NCBI GenBank assembly: GCA_034440455.1
Contig: JAWXCB010000088.1
Span: 1-32,729, forward strand
Direction: 5' to 3'
Source of the DNA: JAWXCB01 sp034440455
GTDB lineage: Bacteria > Bacteroidota > Bacteroidia > Chitinophagales > CAIOSU01
DNA: 32,729 nt
Positions 1-8,481 of this stretch are shown here, in pieces (within the stretch, counting starts at the first letter, position 1; the number at the start of each line of letters is the position of its first letter). Made by a program: the position numbers and the translations under genes. The notes beneath the pieces were generated by a model. The model had not been told where the DNA came from and made no database searches. It worked only from the letters and a program-made list of their open reading frames with translations.

Positions 1-86
1 GCCCAAGCGGGGACAAATAATTAAGGAAAAAAGATAGCGGACGCTGAAACAATGATGGCACAAGCGGACGCTTTGCGCCAGTTATA

Positions 87-108
87 ATGCTTGCGCCAGA
101 GTTGGGGA
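87..108 (-). repeat. Dispersed repeat R1, copy 1
   Basis: Read on the minus strand this begins CCCCAAC, then TGGCGCAAGCAT. Two further copies lie at 8459-8481 and 10196-10219, each directly after the stop codon of a minus-strand gene. The flank towards position 40 also carries GCGTCCGCTTG, which recurs next to the 10.2 kb copy. By analogy this copy may mark the 3' end of a minus-strand gene lying outside the window to the left. Confidence 0.6.
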
Positions 109-116
109 AAACACTT

Positions 117-237
117 CTGCCGATGGCAGCAACCGCTGTTCCTTTAAGCGTGTCGCTTGAAGGAGAGAACGGTGAGCTTCTGGCTCACTAAAGCTGGAGG
201 CTTTAAGTGAACATCCTGCAAGGTGCAACCTTGCAGG
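117..237. other. Array of five consecutive short hairpins
   Basis: Five back-to-back inverted repeats can be read directly: 117-129 (CTGCC, 3-nt loop), 141-163 (10-bp arms with one mismatch, 3-nt loop), 172-188 (GTGAGC/GCTCAC, 5-nt loop), 190-204 (AAAGC/GCTTT, 5-nt loop) and 215-237 (perfect 10-bp arms CCTGCAAGGT/ACCTTGCAGG, 3-nt loop). Spacers are 1-11 nt. No convincing open frame crosses the block. It could be a structured RNA or a palindromic mobile element; the sequence alone does not decide. Confidence 0.6.
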
Positions 238-354
238 AACGGACGCTAAAACAGAAAAGGCTCCCCGCCTGCCGCAAGAATCGAGGCGTTTGCCATGAGT
301 GCCCGCCTTCTTGTGGCTTTCATTTGTTTTAAGTTTTCAACTTAATTCAAAATT

Positions 355-384
355 GCCAACGCATGAAGTTGCAAACTTGCCGGA
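355..384 (+). repeat. Dispersed 30-bp repeat R2, copy 1
   Basis: The 30 bases starting GCCAACGCATGAA and ending ACTTGCCGGA recur in inverted orientation at 18175-18204 with one mismatch. Both copies lie in gene-free DNA. Confidence 0.6.
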
Positions 385-691
385 ATAAATGCGTCCAAGT
401 TGGCATTCGCACAAATCAACGCGTCAAAACTTGAACGAGCGGGTGGCGGGGCTATTTCATGCCATCGCGCAAGGGCTTCCTCCTTCATCCCTCTGACTCA
501 ATCAAGTGTTCTGTGTTGCTCTTGCGCGGTTGCACACTTGGTTGCTGTAATTTGCAGAAGTGTTTCCACTTCCGTGCGCGGGCTGATGAAGTCTGAAGAC
601 TTCAAGTTATTCAAGCATCCAGGTATCGCCTCCCCAAATGCCACCACATGAAGACTTGAATGAACAAAGGGGTAGCACAAGCCAGTGCGCT

Positions 692-715
692 GCTTCGACT
701 TCGCTCAGCATGACG
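692..715 (+). repeat. REP-like motif, copy 1
   Basis: The string CTTCGACTTCGCTCAG followed by a TGAC recurs near 19195-19217. Motifs of this kind are common extragenic repeats in many bacteria. Only two copies are visible here. Confidence 0.4.
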
Positions 716-798
716 CACATGCTCAAAGTGAGACACTACCACAGGCTGTCACCCTGATTATAGAAAGGTAGCACCCGGAAAAAAGGAAAAAGAATTAC

Positions 799-829
799 TT
801 GAAAATCACTCACGCTTGGACTAACTTGT
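799..829 (+). promoter_or_regulatory. Possible Bacteroidota promoter for the 868 gene
   Basis: TTG at 799-801 is followed after 20 nt by TAACTTGT at 822-829, close to the Bacteroidota pattern of a TTTG -33 box, 19-21 nt and TAnnTTTG. Transcription would start near 835, giving a leader of roughly 30 nt. The -7 box lacks one consensus T, so this is tentative. Confidence 0.35.
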
Positions 830-867
830 AGAGTCCAACACTTTCTAAATTGCATCTGCATTCCTCC

Positions 868-3800
868 ATGAAGAAATCCTTCCTTCTGCATTTCACGTTA
901 TTCTTGTTTTTTCTGCACACTGCATGGGCGCAGGTTGCAGTAACAGGCGAATTGAAGCAATGGCATAAAGTAACGCTCACGCTTGAAAGCGGAATCGCTA
1001 CTTCAGAGATCGCAGCAACAAATCCCTTCACGGACTATCGCCTCAATGTCACGTTCACGAAGGGAACAAAAACTTATCTCGTGCCGGGTTATTACGCGGG
1101 CGATGGCAACGCGGCAAACACAGGCGCAACAGCAGGCAGCAAATGGCGCGTACATTTTTGTCCCGATGAAACAGGCGTTTGGAATTATACCGTTTCATTC
1201 AGAACAGGGAGTTATGTTGCTGTGAGCGCTGTTGCAACTGCCGGCACTGCGGTTGCTCCGCTGAACGGATTGTCCGGCTCCTTCACCATTCAATCCTCAA
1301 ATAAAACAGGAACAGATTACCGCGCAAAAGGAAAGCTGCGCTATGTTGGAAAACATCATTTACAGTTTGCAGGCACGGGAGAATATTTCGTGAAGGGCGG
1401 CTCTTATTGTCCTGAAAATTTCCTCGCCTATCATGAGTTTGACGGCACGTATGATGTGGGCGGAGCAGCAACAACGCTTCCTAACGGGTTGCACCAATAC
1501 ACCGACCACTTGCAGGATTGGCACAATGGCGACCCCACGTGGCAAAATGGAAAAGGCAAAGCAATTCTCGGCTCGTTGAATTATATCGCTGCGCAGGGAA
1601 TGAACGCTTTCGGATTCATCGTAATGAATGTGAAAGGCGATGGCGATGATGTGTGGCCCTGGCTTTCACACAATGTAGCCGACCGCGAGCGCTTCGATGT
1701 TTCCAAACTCGACCAATGGGAAATTGTTTTTACGCACATGGACAGCCTCGGTATCGCACTGCATATTGTTTTATCTGAGCGCGAAAATCAAATGCTGCTT
1801 GATAATGGCGAACTCGGCAACCAGCGCAGGCTTTTTTATCGTGAGTTGATTGCGCGTTACAGTCACCATTTAGCAATCCTGTGGGATTTGGGTGAAGAGA
1901 ATGGAAGAGAATTTTTAAGCCGTGGAGTTCAAAGCGACCAGCAGCGCAAAGACATGGCGACTTATTTCAAAACATACGACCCTTACAAAAGCTTTGTGTG
2001 CCTGAATGCGTATGACAACACCGCCATCTATCGCCCGCTGCTCGGCTATCCCGATTATGACGGCACTTCGCAGCAGGATTATGCGCAAGGCGTTCACAAC
2101 TTCACTGTTCAGTGGCGCGACAGTTCAGCGATTCACGGAAGAAAATGGGTCATCTTCCACGATGAAACACGAGGCGGAATTACCATTGATGGCGCAGCTA
2201 CCAATCACCAGTCATTAAGAAAGAGCGTGTTGTGGGGAAATTTGATGGGCGGTGGCGGTGGCGTGGCGTGGTATTTCGGAGCTGATGATTTATCTGTTGA
2301 AACTTTCCGCACACGCGCCAATGTATGGAACTTCACACGTCATGCGCTCACTTTTTTCAACAGCTATCTTCCCTTCGGGGAAATGAAAAATCAAGATGCG
2401 CTTACTTCAAGCACAAGTGATTATTGCTATGCGCTGCCGGGAAAAGTGTATGCTGTTTACGTGCCCAATAACAGCTCTACGAACATCAATCTTCCCTGCG
2501 GAAATTACTCTGTGAAATGGTTTGACCCAAAAAACGGAGGTGCGTTATTAAATGGCAGCGTTACGACTGTGAACAGCGGCAATGTAAATCTTGGCGTCCC
2601 ACCCTACACGAATGAAGATTGGGTTGTGCTTGTGCGAAATACTTTTTCCGTGAGCTTTGACATTGTAAATACAGGCGGATGCGCCAACCCACAGGCGCAG
2701 GTTAGAGCAAATCCAATTGGTGGCGCTTCGCCTTTTACATTTTTATGGTCAACAGGGGCAACTGCACAAACAGCCAACGGACTTACGCCCGGAACATATT
2801 CCATCACTGTCACAGGCAGTAATGGATGCTCTGCAAGCGAGCAGGTTACCATCCCGAATACATCATCAGGCAGTGTTACAGCAGTAACTGTTTCTATTTG
2901 CAGCGGTGGTCAATACTTCGCAGGGGGCGCATTCAGAACGCAATCCGGAACTTATTATGACACATTGAACGGTGCAGGAAACTGCGACAGCATTATTATT
3001 ACCACGCTTAATGTTCGCTCGCCTATTCGTGCATACCGCACAATCTTTATTTGTTCTGGCGAGAGCTACTTTGCAGGAGGCGCATTGCAAACACAAAGCG
3101 GCACATACTTCGATAACTATAAAACAGCAGGAAACTGCGACAGCATTCTTGCAACGGTGCTTAACGTGCGCACTCCTATCGTTACAAATCTTGCTGTTTC
3201 AATCTGCAATGGACAAAATCATTTTGCCGGAGGAAATTATCAAACACTTGCGGGAACATACTATGATATGCTGAGCAGTTCAGCAGGATGCGATAGCACA
3301 ATCATCACGCAACTTTCAGTAGTAAACGCTTTCGTTCATCAAACAGAATTGGAAATTTGCGAAGGGGAAAGCGTATTGCTTGGTGGAAGTTTAAGAACAA
3401 CAAGCGGAGTGTATAGAGACACGCTCACTTCTGCTTCCGGCTGCGACAGCGTTCTTGTTACAACGCTTGCCGTTACTTATTGCAATCCCTGCACGGTGTT
3501 CGACTGCAACAATGTGTGTGACGGCACCGCGCTTATTGACCAGTGCGACAGATGTGTTGGCGGAAATACGGGGTTAACGGCATGCACTGATTGCAACCTG
3601 CGCATCAATAGTCTGAGCCTGATGTATGAAGGAAGGTTTGGCGAAGTTGCAATACTTAAAAACGGACTTGTTATCAGCAAGGATACGTTGTGCCGGTTTA
3701 ATGTGCGCGCAAATGTTTGTCGCAAGCCAATTGGTAGCGTGCGGTTTATTTTAAACGGAAACACATTCAGAATTGAAAGCCAGGCACCCTATTCCTTGTA

Positions 3801-5250
3801 TGGCGACAGCCCCATAGGATATTATACTCCCTGGATGCCTGCTGCCGGAACTTATACGCTCACTGCAATTCCTTATTCAGGTTCGGGTGCAAGCGGCACT
3901 GCGGGCACTGCGGTAACTATAAACTTCACTGTGATTAATCCGAGCGGAGGAACACCGCTCGCCTGCACCACGCCTCCCAAAGTTGATTGCAATGGAAAAG
4001 TAAACGGCACAGCGCTTATTGATGGTTGCGGAATTTGTTCAGGCGGAAATACCGGGCATGTCGCTAATTCCAACAAGGATAACTGCGGGGTGTGCTTTGG
4101 AAATAATTCCACTTGTTGCCAGACGGTTGCCGACTGTAATGATTTTAATGCCTGCACCATTGATGCCTGCCAGTCGGGGAATTGTTTGCATACTCCTATG
4201 AACTGCAATGACAATGATGGATGCACCATTGATTTTTGCACAAGCGGAATCTGTCAACATGCGCCACATGACTGCAATGACAATATTATCTGCACACTTG
4301 ATTTCTGTTCTGCCAATCAGTGTCAGCATACACAAGTACCCGGACAATCGTGCTGCATTACAAATGTTGATTGCAACGACAATAACGCCTGCACCACCGA
4401 CCTCTGCACCAGTGGACAATGTTCTCATCAGGCTATTACAAATGAGTCTGCGTATCTCAAGGTGGTGAATCCGGCAAGAAGCTGGCGCAAACTCAAGCTC
4501 GGTTATAGCCCGACAAATATCTGGTCGCCCAAATTAGATGTTACCGCAAGCGGAAATCACACCGTTTGTATTACACTGCGCGACCCGCTCGCAAATGCCG
4601 AATGGAGCAAAATTCAAATGCGCCCGCAGGCAAGCAGCGCCAACGCTGTTGCATTGGGAAGTTATTTACCGCAAGGCGGAGTAGGCAATGCGTGGACAAC
4701 GATTTGCATTCCGCTTTCCGCATTCAACGGTTTCAACTTCACACAGATTTCTTACTTTGAATTTCCGTTTAGCAACGGGGCAAATATGTTTGAAATACAT
4801 GTGCGCAAGATTGAATTCATCGGAGGAACCACTCCTTTCCTTTGGTTTGGCGATACGAAAACCGACAACTACCATGACGGGCAATCAGGTAGTTCAAGCG
4901 CTTTGATTGCGCAGGTTGTGCCGGGACAAGCGTGCGGAAGCGCAAAGCAGGATGAGCAGGATGCCAATCCTTTATCCCAATCAGAAAGTGACATTTCGCT
5001 TCATGCTTATCCCAACCCGTTTAATGAGGAGTTGAATATTGAATTCACGCTTACAAAAACATCAAACGCCAAACTTGAAATCTACAACCTCACCGGGCAG
5101 TTGCTGGGTGTTTTATATGAAGGAGAAGTGAAGGCAAATGAATTTCAAAAATTCACATTCAATTCTGCTTCCCTGCCAAACGGCATGTTGATTTATCGTT
5201 TGCAAACAGATGATGCCGCATACTATGGCAAGGCGATGCTGGTGCGATAG
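868..5250 (+). CDS. Large secreted T9SS protein with DUF5060 and glycosidase-like barrel
   Basis: 1460 residues from ATG 868; the frame stays open to TTG 850, but 868 gives a clean signal peptide (MKKSF..., cut near A21/Q22). Visible order: DUF5060-like beta domain (~24-110); a (beta/alpha)8 glycosidase-like barrel (~150-465) with WDLGEEN and HDE as candidate acid/base and nucleophile regions; a collagen-binding-2-like beta domain (~470-590); an SprB repeat (~595-664, LWSTGAT...LTPGTYSITVT); four ~50-residue repeats with paired Cys (~669-869); Cys-rich DCN..C.GTALID.C modules; DCND..CT.D.C repeats (~1037-1188) like Dicty CTDC; a CBM-like beta domain (~1192-1330); and a T9SS sorting domain (~1374-1460, YPNPF...GMLIYRL...). 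DUF5060/DUF4038-type proteins are usually polysaccharide hydrolases, so an exported carbohydrate-active enzyme anchored at or released from the surface is likely. Substrate unknown. Confidence 0.9.
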   Translation: MKKSFLLHFTLFLFFLHTAWAQVAVTGELKQWHKVTLTLESGIATSEIAATNPFTDYRLNVTFTKGTKTYLVPGYYAGDGNAANTGATAGSKWRVHFCPDETGVWNYTVSFRTGSYVAVSAVATAGTAVAPLNGLSGSFTIQSSNKTGTDYRAKGKLRYVGKHHLQFAGTGEYFVKGGSYCPENFLAYHEFDGTYDVGGAATTLPNGLHQYTDHLQDWHNGDPTWQNGKGKAILGSLNYIAAQGMNAFGFIVMNVKGDGDDVWPWLSHNVADRERFDVSKLDQWEIVFTHMDSLGIALHIVLSERENQMLLDNGELGNQRRLFYRELIARYSHHLAILWDLGEENGREFLSRGVQSDQQRKDMATYFKTYDPYKSFVCLNAYDNTAIYRPLLGYPDYDGTSQQDYAQGVHNFTVQWRDSSAIHGRKWVIFHDETRGGITIDGAATNHQSLRKSVLWGNLMGGGGGVAWYFGADDLSVETFRTRANVWNFTRHALTFFNSYLPFGEMKNQDALTSSTSDYCYALPGKVYAVYVPNNSSTNINLPCGNYSVKWFDPKNGGALLNGSVTTVNSGNVNLGVPPYTNEDWVVLVRNTFSVSFDIVNTGGCANPQAQVRANPIGGASPFTFLWSTGATAQTANGLTPGTYSITVTGSNGCSASEQVTIPNTSSGSVTAVTVSICSGGQYFAGGAFRTQSGTYYDTLNGAGNCDSIIITTLNVRSPIRAYRTIFICSGESYFAGGALQTQSGTYFDNYKTAGNCDSILATVLNVRTPIVTNLAVSICNGQNHFAGGNYQTLAGTYYDMLSSSAGCDSTIITQLSVVNAFVHQTELEICEGESVLLGGSLRTTSGVYRDTLTSASGCDSVLVTTLAVTYCNPCTVFDCNNVCDGTALIDQCDRCVGGNTGLTACTDCNLRINSLSLMYEGRFGEVAILKNGLVISKDTLCRFNVRANVCRKPIGSVRFILNGNTFRIESQAPYSLYGDSPIGYYTPWMPAAGTYTLTAIPYSGSGASGTAGTAVTINFTVINPSGGTPLACTTPPKVDCNGKVNGTALIDGCGICSGGNTGHVANSNKDNCGVCFGNNSTCCQTVADCNDFNACTIDACQSGNCLHTPMNCNDNDGCTIDFCTSGICQHAPHDCNDNIICTLDFCSANQCQHTQVPGQSCCITNVDCNDNNACTTDLCTSGQCSHQAITNESAYLKVVNPARSWRKLKLGYSPTNIWSPKLDVTASGNHTVCITLRDPLANAEWSKIQMRPQASSANAVALGSYLPQGGVGNAWTTICIPLSAFNGFNFTQISYFEFPFSNGANMFEIHVRKIEFIGGTTPFLWFGDTKTDNYHDGQSGSSSALIAQVVPGQACGSAKQDEQDANPLSQSESDISLHAYPNPFNEELNIEFTLTKTSNAKLEIYNLTGQLLGVLYEGEVKANEFQKFTFNSASLPNGMLIYRLQTDDAAYYGKAMLVR

Positions 5251-5295
5251 AATTTCAATAGATTCTATTCAATGCGTCATTTGAGTGGTAATTTC

Positions 5296-5475
5296 AACGT
5301 GAGTTCTGGTTAAGAAATAGAAGGGCTAAAGCACTGTGTCTAACACACCTGTTTTTTCATTACCCCGCCTTAAAAGGCGGGGCAATCCTTAAACCCCGAC
5401 CTTCAGGTCGGGGTTTAAGGATTGCCTGAATAGTCGCCAAGGGCTTTAGCCCTTTCCTTATCCCGAACTCACGTT
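5296..5475. repeat. Nested palindromic MITE-like element
   Basis: Outer arms AACGTGAGTTC (5296-5306) and GAACTCACGTT (5465-5475) are perfect complements. Inside them AAGGGCTAAAGC (5321-5332) pairs with GCTTTAGCCCTT (5443-5454). The core holds a 9-bp hairpin (5363-5382, CCCCGCCTT) and a perfect 20-bp-arm hairpin with a 2-nt loop (5383-5424). No coding capacity. The architecture fits a non-autonomous palindromic element; the core hairpins could also terminate transcription of the 868 gene. Confidence 0.75.
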
Positions 5476-5536
5476 AATTTTACATGCTGAATCCAGTTCA
5501 TCCGCAGCGTTCTCTTCTTTTCTGAAAACCACCTCT

Positions 5537-6193
5537 ATGCAACCAGCCGGAAATGCCGTTCAGCTTCAACACCCCGCTTTAATTGATTTAATAAAAATGG
5601 CATACTCGGCAGAGAAAGCCGCTGCCTTCGCCTATCAGGGTCATGCAGCCTCGCTGAACGATGCCGATGCGAAGAAGGCTGTCCGCCAAATTGAAATTGA
5701 TGAATGGAACCATCGTAAAGAACTTGCCGACATGATGGAGCAATATGGCATAAAGCCTTCTACATGGTATGAAATCAAATTTCACATTATCGGCAAAGTG
5801 ATTGCGGGCAGTTGCTACGTGATTGGCTGGTTTATGCCGATTTATTTTGCAGGCAGATTAGAAAGCGGCAACGTGTGCGAGTATTTCCGCATGAAGCAAT
5901 ATTTTAATTCGCTGGGGATCACCGCGCATGACCGGTGTTTATATGACATGGGCATTAAGGAAAAAGAACACGAAGTTTATTTTCTTGAAATGATTAAGCA
6001 AAGCAAACTTTTACCCGTTTTTGAAAAGTTCTTTGCGTGGGGATCAAAGAAAAGTTTCAACAACATTGACCTTGACAAAAAGTATCCTTTAGAAAATTCA
6101 GGCGCCTATTGCTCGCATGAACAATCGAAACTGCAATCCCCTGCCCTCACTCCGAAGCAAGTTGAACAGAAAGAAATTGAATTAACAGCATAG
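5537..6193 (+). CDS. COQ7-like ferritin-fold diiron protein
   Basis: 218 residues. The ligand pattern of the demethoxyubiquinone hydroxylase/ferritin-like family is visible: E26, E56-x-x-H59, E109 or E115, and E142-x-x-H145, spread over four helices, with a hydrophobic helix at ~83-105 (IIGKVIAGSCYVIGWF) that could bind the membrane. COQ7 proteins hydroxylate the quinone ring in ubiquinone synthesis. Bacteroidota normally make menaquinone, so the substrate here may differ and the family name should not be read as function. The gene ends 57 bp before a same-strand FAD oxidoreductase, suggesting an operon. The start is the first ATG of the frame; no Shine-Dalgarno is seen, as usual for the phylum. 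Confidence 0.75.
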   Translation: MQPAGNAVQLQHPALIDLIKMAYSAEKAAAFAYQGHAASLNDADAKKAVRQIEIDEWNHRKELADMMEQYGIKPSTWYEIKFHIIGKVIAGSCYVIGWFMPIYFAGRLESGNVCEYFRMKQYFNSLGITAHDRCLYDMGIKEKEHEVYFLEMIKQSKLLPVFEKFFAWGSKKSFNNIDLDKKYPLENSGAYCSHEQSKLQSPALTPKQVEQKEIELTA

Positions 6194-6250
6194 GGATAAC
6201 TGCTGAAGTAACGCATTCCTGAAACAAAAAAATCTTTATAGCTTGCGCGT

Positions 6251-7855
6251 ATGAAAGTCGGAGTTTCCTACAAACAACAACCCGTTAGCGAAAAGTTTGA
6301 TGCAATTGTCATCGGCTCGGGCATGGGCGGGCTTACCACCGCTGCTTTGCTTGCAAAAGATGGCAAGAAAGTGCTGGTGCTTGAAAAGCATTACACAGCA
6401 GGCGGTTTCACACATGCGTTCAAAAGAAAAAACTATGAATGGGATGTGGGTATTCACTACATCGGGGCGGTGAATAAGAAAACCCGCACGCTGCGCAGGC
6501 TGTTTGATTATGTGACCGACAGCAAGCTCGAATGGGCTGACATGGGCGAGGTGTATGACCGCGCGATTTTCGGAGAGAAAGAATATCGCTTCGTGAAAGG
6601 CGTGGACAATTTCAAGCGCCAAATGAAGGAATATTTTCCCGCGCCAAAAGACCAGGCTTCCATTGATGCGTATGTTGATTTGGTGAAAAAAGCCAACGCG
6701 GTGTCGCGCAATTATTTCGCTGAAAAAGCGATGCCGCCTCTCGTGAGCAAATTCACGGGCTATTTCATGCGCTCGCCCTACATGAAGTTTGCAGACAAGA
6801 CGACTTTGGAAGTGATGCGCTCCATCACCGACAACAAGCAGCTTATCGGTGTGCTCACTGCACAGTATGGCGATTACGGAATGCCGCCTGCGTTGAGCAG
6901 CTTCGCCATTCATGCAATGGTGGTGAGCCATTATTTTGACGGGGGCTACTACCCTGTTGGTGGTGCGGGCAGAATTGCAGAAACAATCGAGCCAGTGATA
7001 AAAGCCGCTGGCGGAAAAATTTATATTAATGCCGATGTGAGTGAAGTGATCGTGAAAGGCAACAAAGCCATCGGAGTGAAAATGGCTGACGGAAAAGAGT
7101 TGTATGCAGACACCATCATCAGCAACGCGGGTATCATCAATACTTACCGCAAGCTCATTCCTGCTGAAATCGGCAAACACTATGGCATGGCTGATTTGGT
7201 GAAAAAAGTAACGCCATCAGCCGCGCACGTGAGCCTTTATATTGGCTTACAACACACCGCGAAAGACCTCAACCTGCCCAAGGCGAACTATTGGATTTAT
7301 CCCGATAATTATGACCACGATGAGAACTTGCAGAATTATTTGGATAATCCTGATGCGCCTTTGCCGGTCACTTATATTTCGTTTCCCGCTGCGAAAGACC
7401 CTGAGTTTGAAAAATATTATCCCGGCAGAAGCACCATTGAAATCATCGGGTTCATGCCTTATGAGCGGTTTGCAAAATGGGAAGGCACTCAATGGAATCA
7501 TCGCGGAGAGGAATATGAAGCATTCAAAGAAAAACTTTCGCAAAAATTGCTGGAACAGCTTTACCGCTTCGAGCCACAGGTGAAGGGAAAGATTGATGTG
7601 TATGAAATGTCAACGCCACTCTCCACTGCAAATTTTGTGAACTATGCGCGTGGCGAGATTTACGGAATCAATCACACGCCTGACAGGTTTGCGTTGAAAT
7701 TTCTTCGCCCCGCAACGCCCGTGAAAAATCTTTACCTCACAGGACAAGACATCGCCACCTGCGGTGTTGCCGGTGCATTGATGAGCGGCTTGCTTACTGC
7801 TTCGGCTATCTTGAAAAGGAATGTGAGTGATGATATTTTTAAAGCGAAAGGCTGA
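6251..7855 (+). CDS. FAD-dependent phytoene desaturase/retinol saturase-like oxidoreductase
   Basis: 534 residues. The N-terminal Rossmann dinucleotide fold has GSGMGG at 22-27 with the acidic ribose-binding E45 after LVLEK. The following AGGFTHAFKRKNYEWDVGIHY is typical of the CrtI / carotenoid isomerase / all-trans-retinol 13,14-reductase branch. Near the C-terminus, NLYLTGQDIATCGVAGALMS is the second FAD-contact motif of this superfamily. Length is normal. Members desaturate, saturate or isomerise polyene or polyisoprenoid substrates at the membrane. The probable operon with the COQ7-like gene hints at a shared lipid or quinone substrate. The exact reaction cannot be read from sequence. 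Confidence 0.85.
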   Translation: MKVGVSYKQQPVSEKFDAIVIGSGMGGLTTAALLAKDGKKVLVLEKHYTAGGFTHAFKRKNYEWDVGIHYIGAVNKKTRTLRRLFDYVTDSKLEWADMGEVYDRAIFGEKEYRFVKGVDNFKRQMKEYFPAPKDQASIDAYVDLVKKANAVSRNYFAEKAMPPLVSKFTGYFMRSPYMKFADKTTLEVMRSITDNKQLIGVLTAQYGDYGMPPALSSFAIHAMVVSHYFDGGYYPVGGAGRIAETIEPVIKAAGGKIYINADVSEVIVKGNKAIGVKMADGKELYADTIISNAGIINTYRKLIPAEIGKHYGMADLVKKVTPSAAHVSLYIGLQHTAKDLNLPKANYWIYPDNYDHDENLQNYLDNPDAPLPVTYISFPAAKDPEFEKYYPGRSTIEIIGFMPYERFAKWEGTQWNHRGEEYEAFKEKLSQKLLEQLYRFEPQVKGKIDVYEMSTPLSTANFVNYARGEIYGINHTPDRFALKFLRPATPVKNLYLTGQDIATCGVAGALMSGLLTASAILKRNVSDDIFKAKG

Positions 7856-7925
7856 TTCGTTTCATCATGCTGAACATTGGCGGTTCAGAAAGAATTATTA
7901 TAAGAAATGAAGATGCCATGAAGCT

Positions 7926-8129
7926 TCACTCATTCCCCGAACGAACATCTGCGTAGCGGAGCGTGTATCCCCACATTTGCAGAAAGCGTTCAGAGGCTCT
8001 GCGCAAGGGCGTGAGGTCAACACCGTCTTTTTCCAACGTGCGCCAGAAAGATTCCAGCAAGCCCGGATGCGCCAAGCCGATGGTATCTGCCGGTTCATAT
8101 TCCACCCCGGGTTCAATAGGAGTTGACAA
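7926..8129 (-). pseudogene. Possible remnant of an unrecognised gene
   Basis: A 67-codon minus-strand frame (MSTPIEPGVEYEPADTIG...) has protein-like composition, with a GLLESFWRTLEKDG helix, but resembles no family known to me. Its ATG lies inside the paralogue fragment at 8122-8232, so the true upstream part may have been cut at that junction. It may equally be a chance frame. Confidence 0.25.
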
Positions 8130-8232
8130 CAGCCTGGTGCGCGAAGACCAAAAGGAGCAAATACAAGAGATATGCAGGCAAACTCTTGAAGAACTGATGG
8201 CTGATTTGAAAAAGCGGTTGAAAAGAGATTGA
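8122..8232 (+). pseudogene. C-terminal fragment of a paralogue of the 12355 gene
   Basis: The last 36 codons (VDNSLVREDQKEQIQEI ... KKRLKRD, stop) align residue by residue with the C-terminus of the intact protein ending at 12987 (VDNSLLREDQKQQIQEI ... RRRLKRD). Homology stops abruptly at 8122 and nothing upstream matches the other ~174 residues. Like the intact gene, the fragment is followed by the ~120-bp palindromic element, so the two loci probably arose by duplication of a gene-plus-repeat segment. Confidence 0.75.
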
Positions 8233-8269
8233 TTTAAAACTAACCTGGCGCAGCATATCTGAAGATGTC

Positions 8270-8382
8270 CTCGCCCGCCTCTGGCGAGTGAGCTTTATTA
8301 GGCATCTTGCCTCCAGGAAATTGAAAAGCAAATGATGCCGGAGGCAGCGGAAACCTTCACTCGCGTCCCGCGAGTGAAGGCA
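8270..8382. repeat. ~120-bp palindromic element P, copy 1
   Basis: The left part carries the hairpin CTCGCC(..)GGCGAG followed by TGAG, the centre GGCATC...GATGCCGGAGGC, and the right part CACTCGCG...CGCGAGTG. The halves are imperfect reverse complements, so the whole can fold into a cruciform with a small hairpin at each end. Further copies are at 12062-12195, 13111-13230 and 13235-13352. Confidence 0.8.
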
Positions 8383-8458
8383 GGGGAAGCTCCGGTAACC
8401 CGTTGGTTTAACCAAGTGAGCGGATGCTCAATAATAATTGATATAAGGGACGCATGAA

Positions 8459-8481
8459 CCATGCTTGCGCCAGTGTTGGGG
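8459..8481 (-). repeat. Dispersed repeat R1, copy 2
   Basis: Minus-strand CCCCAACACTGGCGCAAGCA begins immediately after the TAA of the carboxylesterase gene (8482-8484). It may act in the 3' untranslated region. Confidence 0.6.

Larger units (their letters stand above)
238..798. other. Intergenic region without a recognisable gene
   Basis: No open frame here looks like a real protein; the 83-codon frame at 400-651 has no family resemblance. The stretch holds a dispersed repeat at 355-384, a small hairpin at 587-602 (GAAGTC, TGAA loop, GACTTC) and a REP-like motif near 692-715. Confidence 0.5.

Noticed and set aside
6236..7180. A 314-codon open frame on the minus strand
   Set aside because: It is the antisense shadow of the FAD oxidoreductase at 6251-7855; its His/Phe-rich translation has no family resemblance, while the plus-strand frame has clear motifs.
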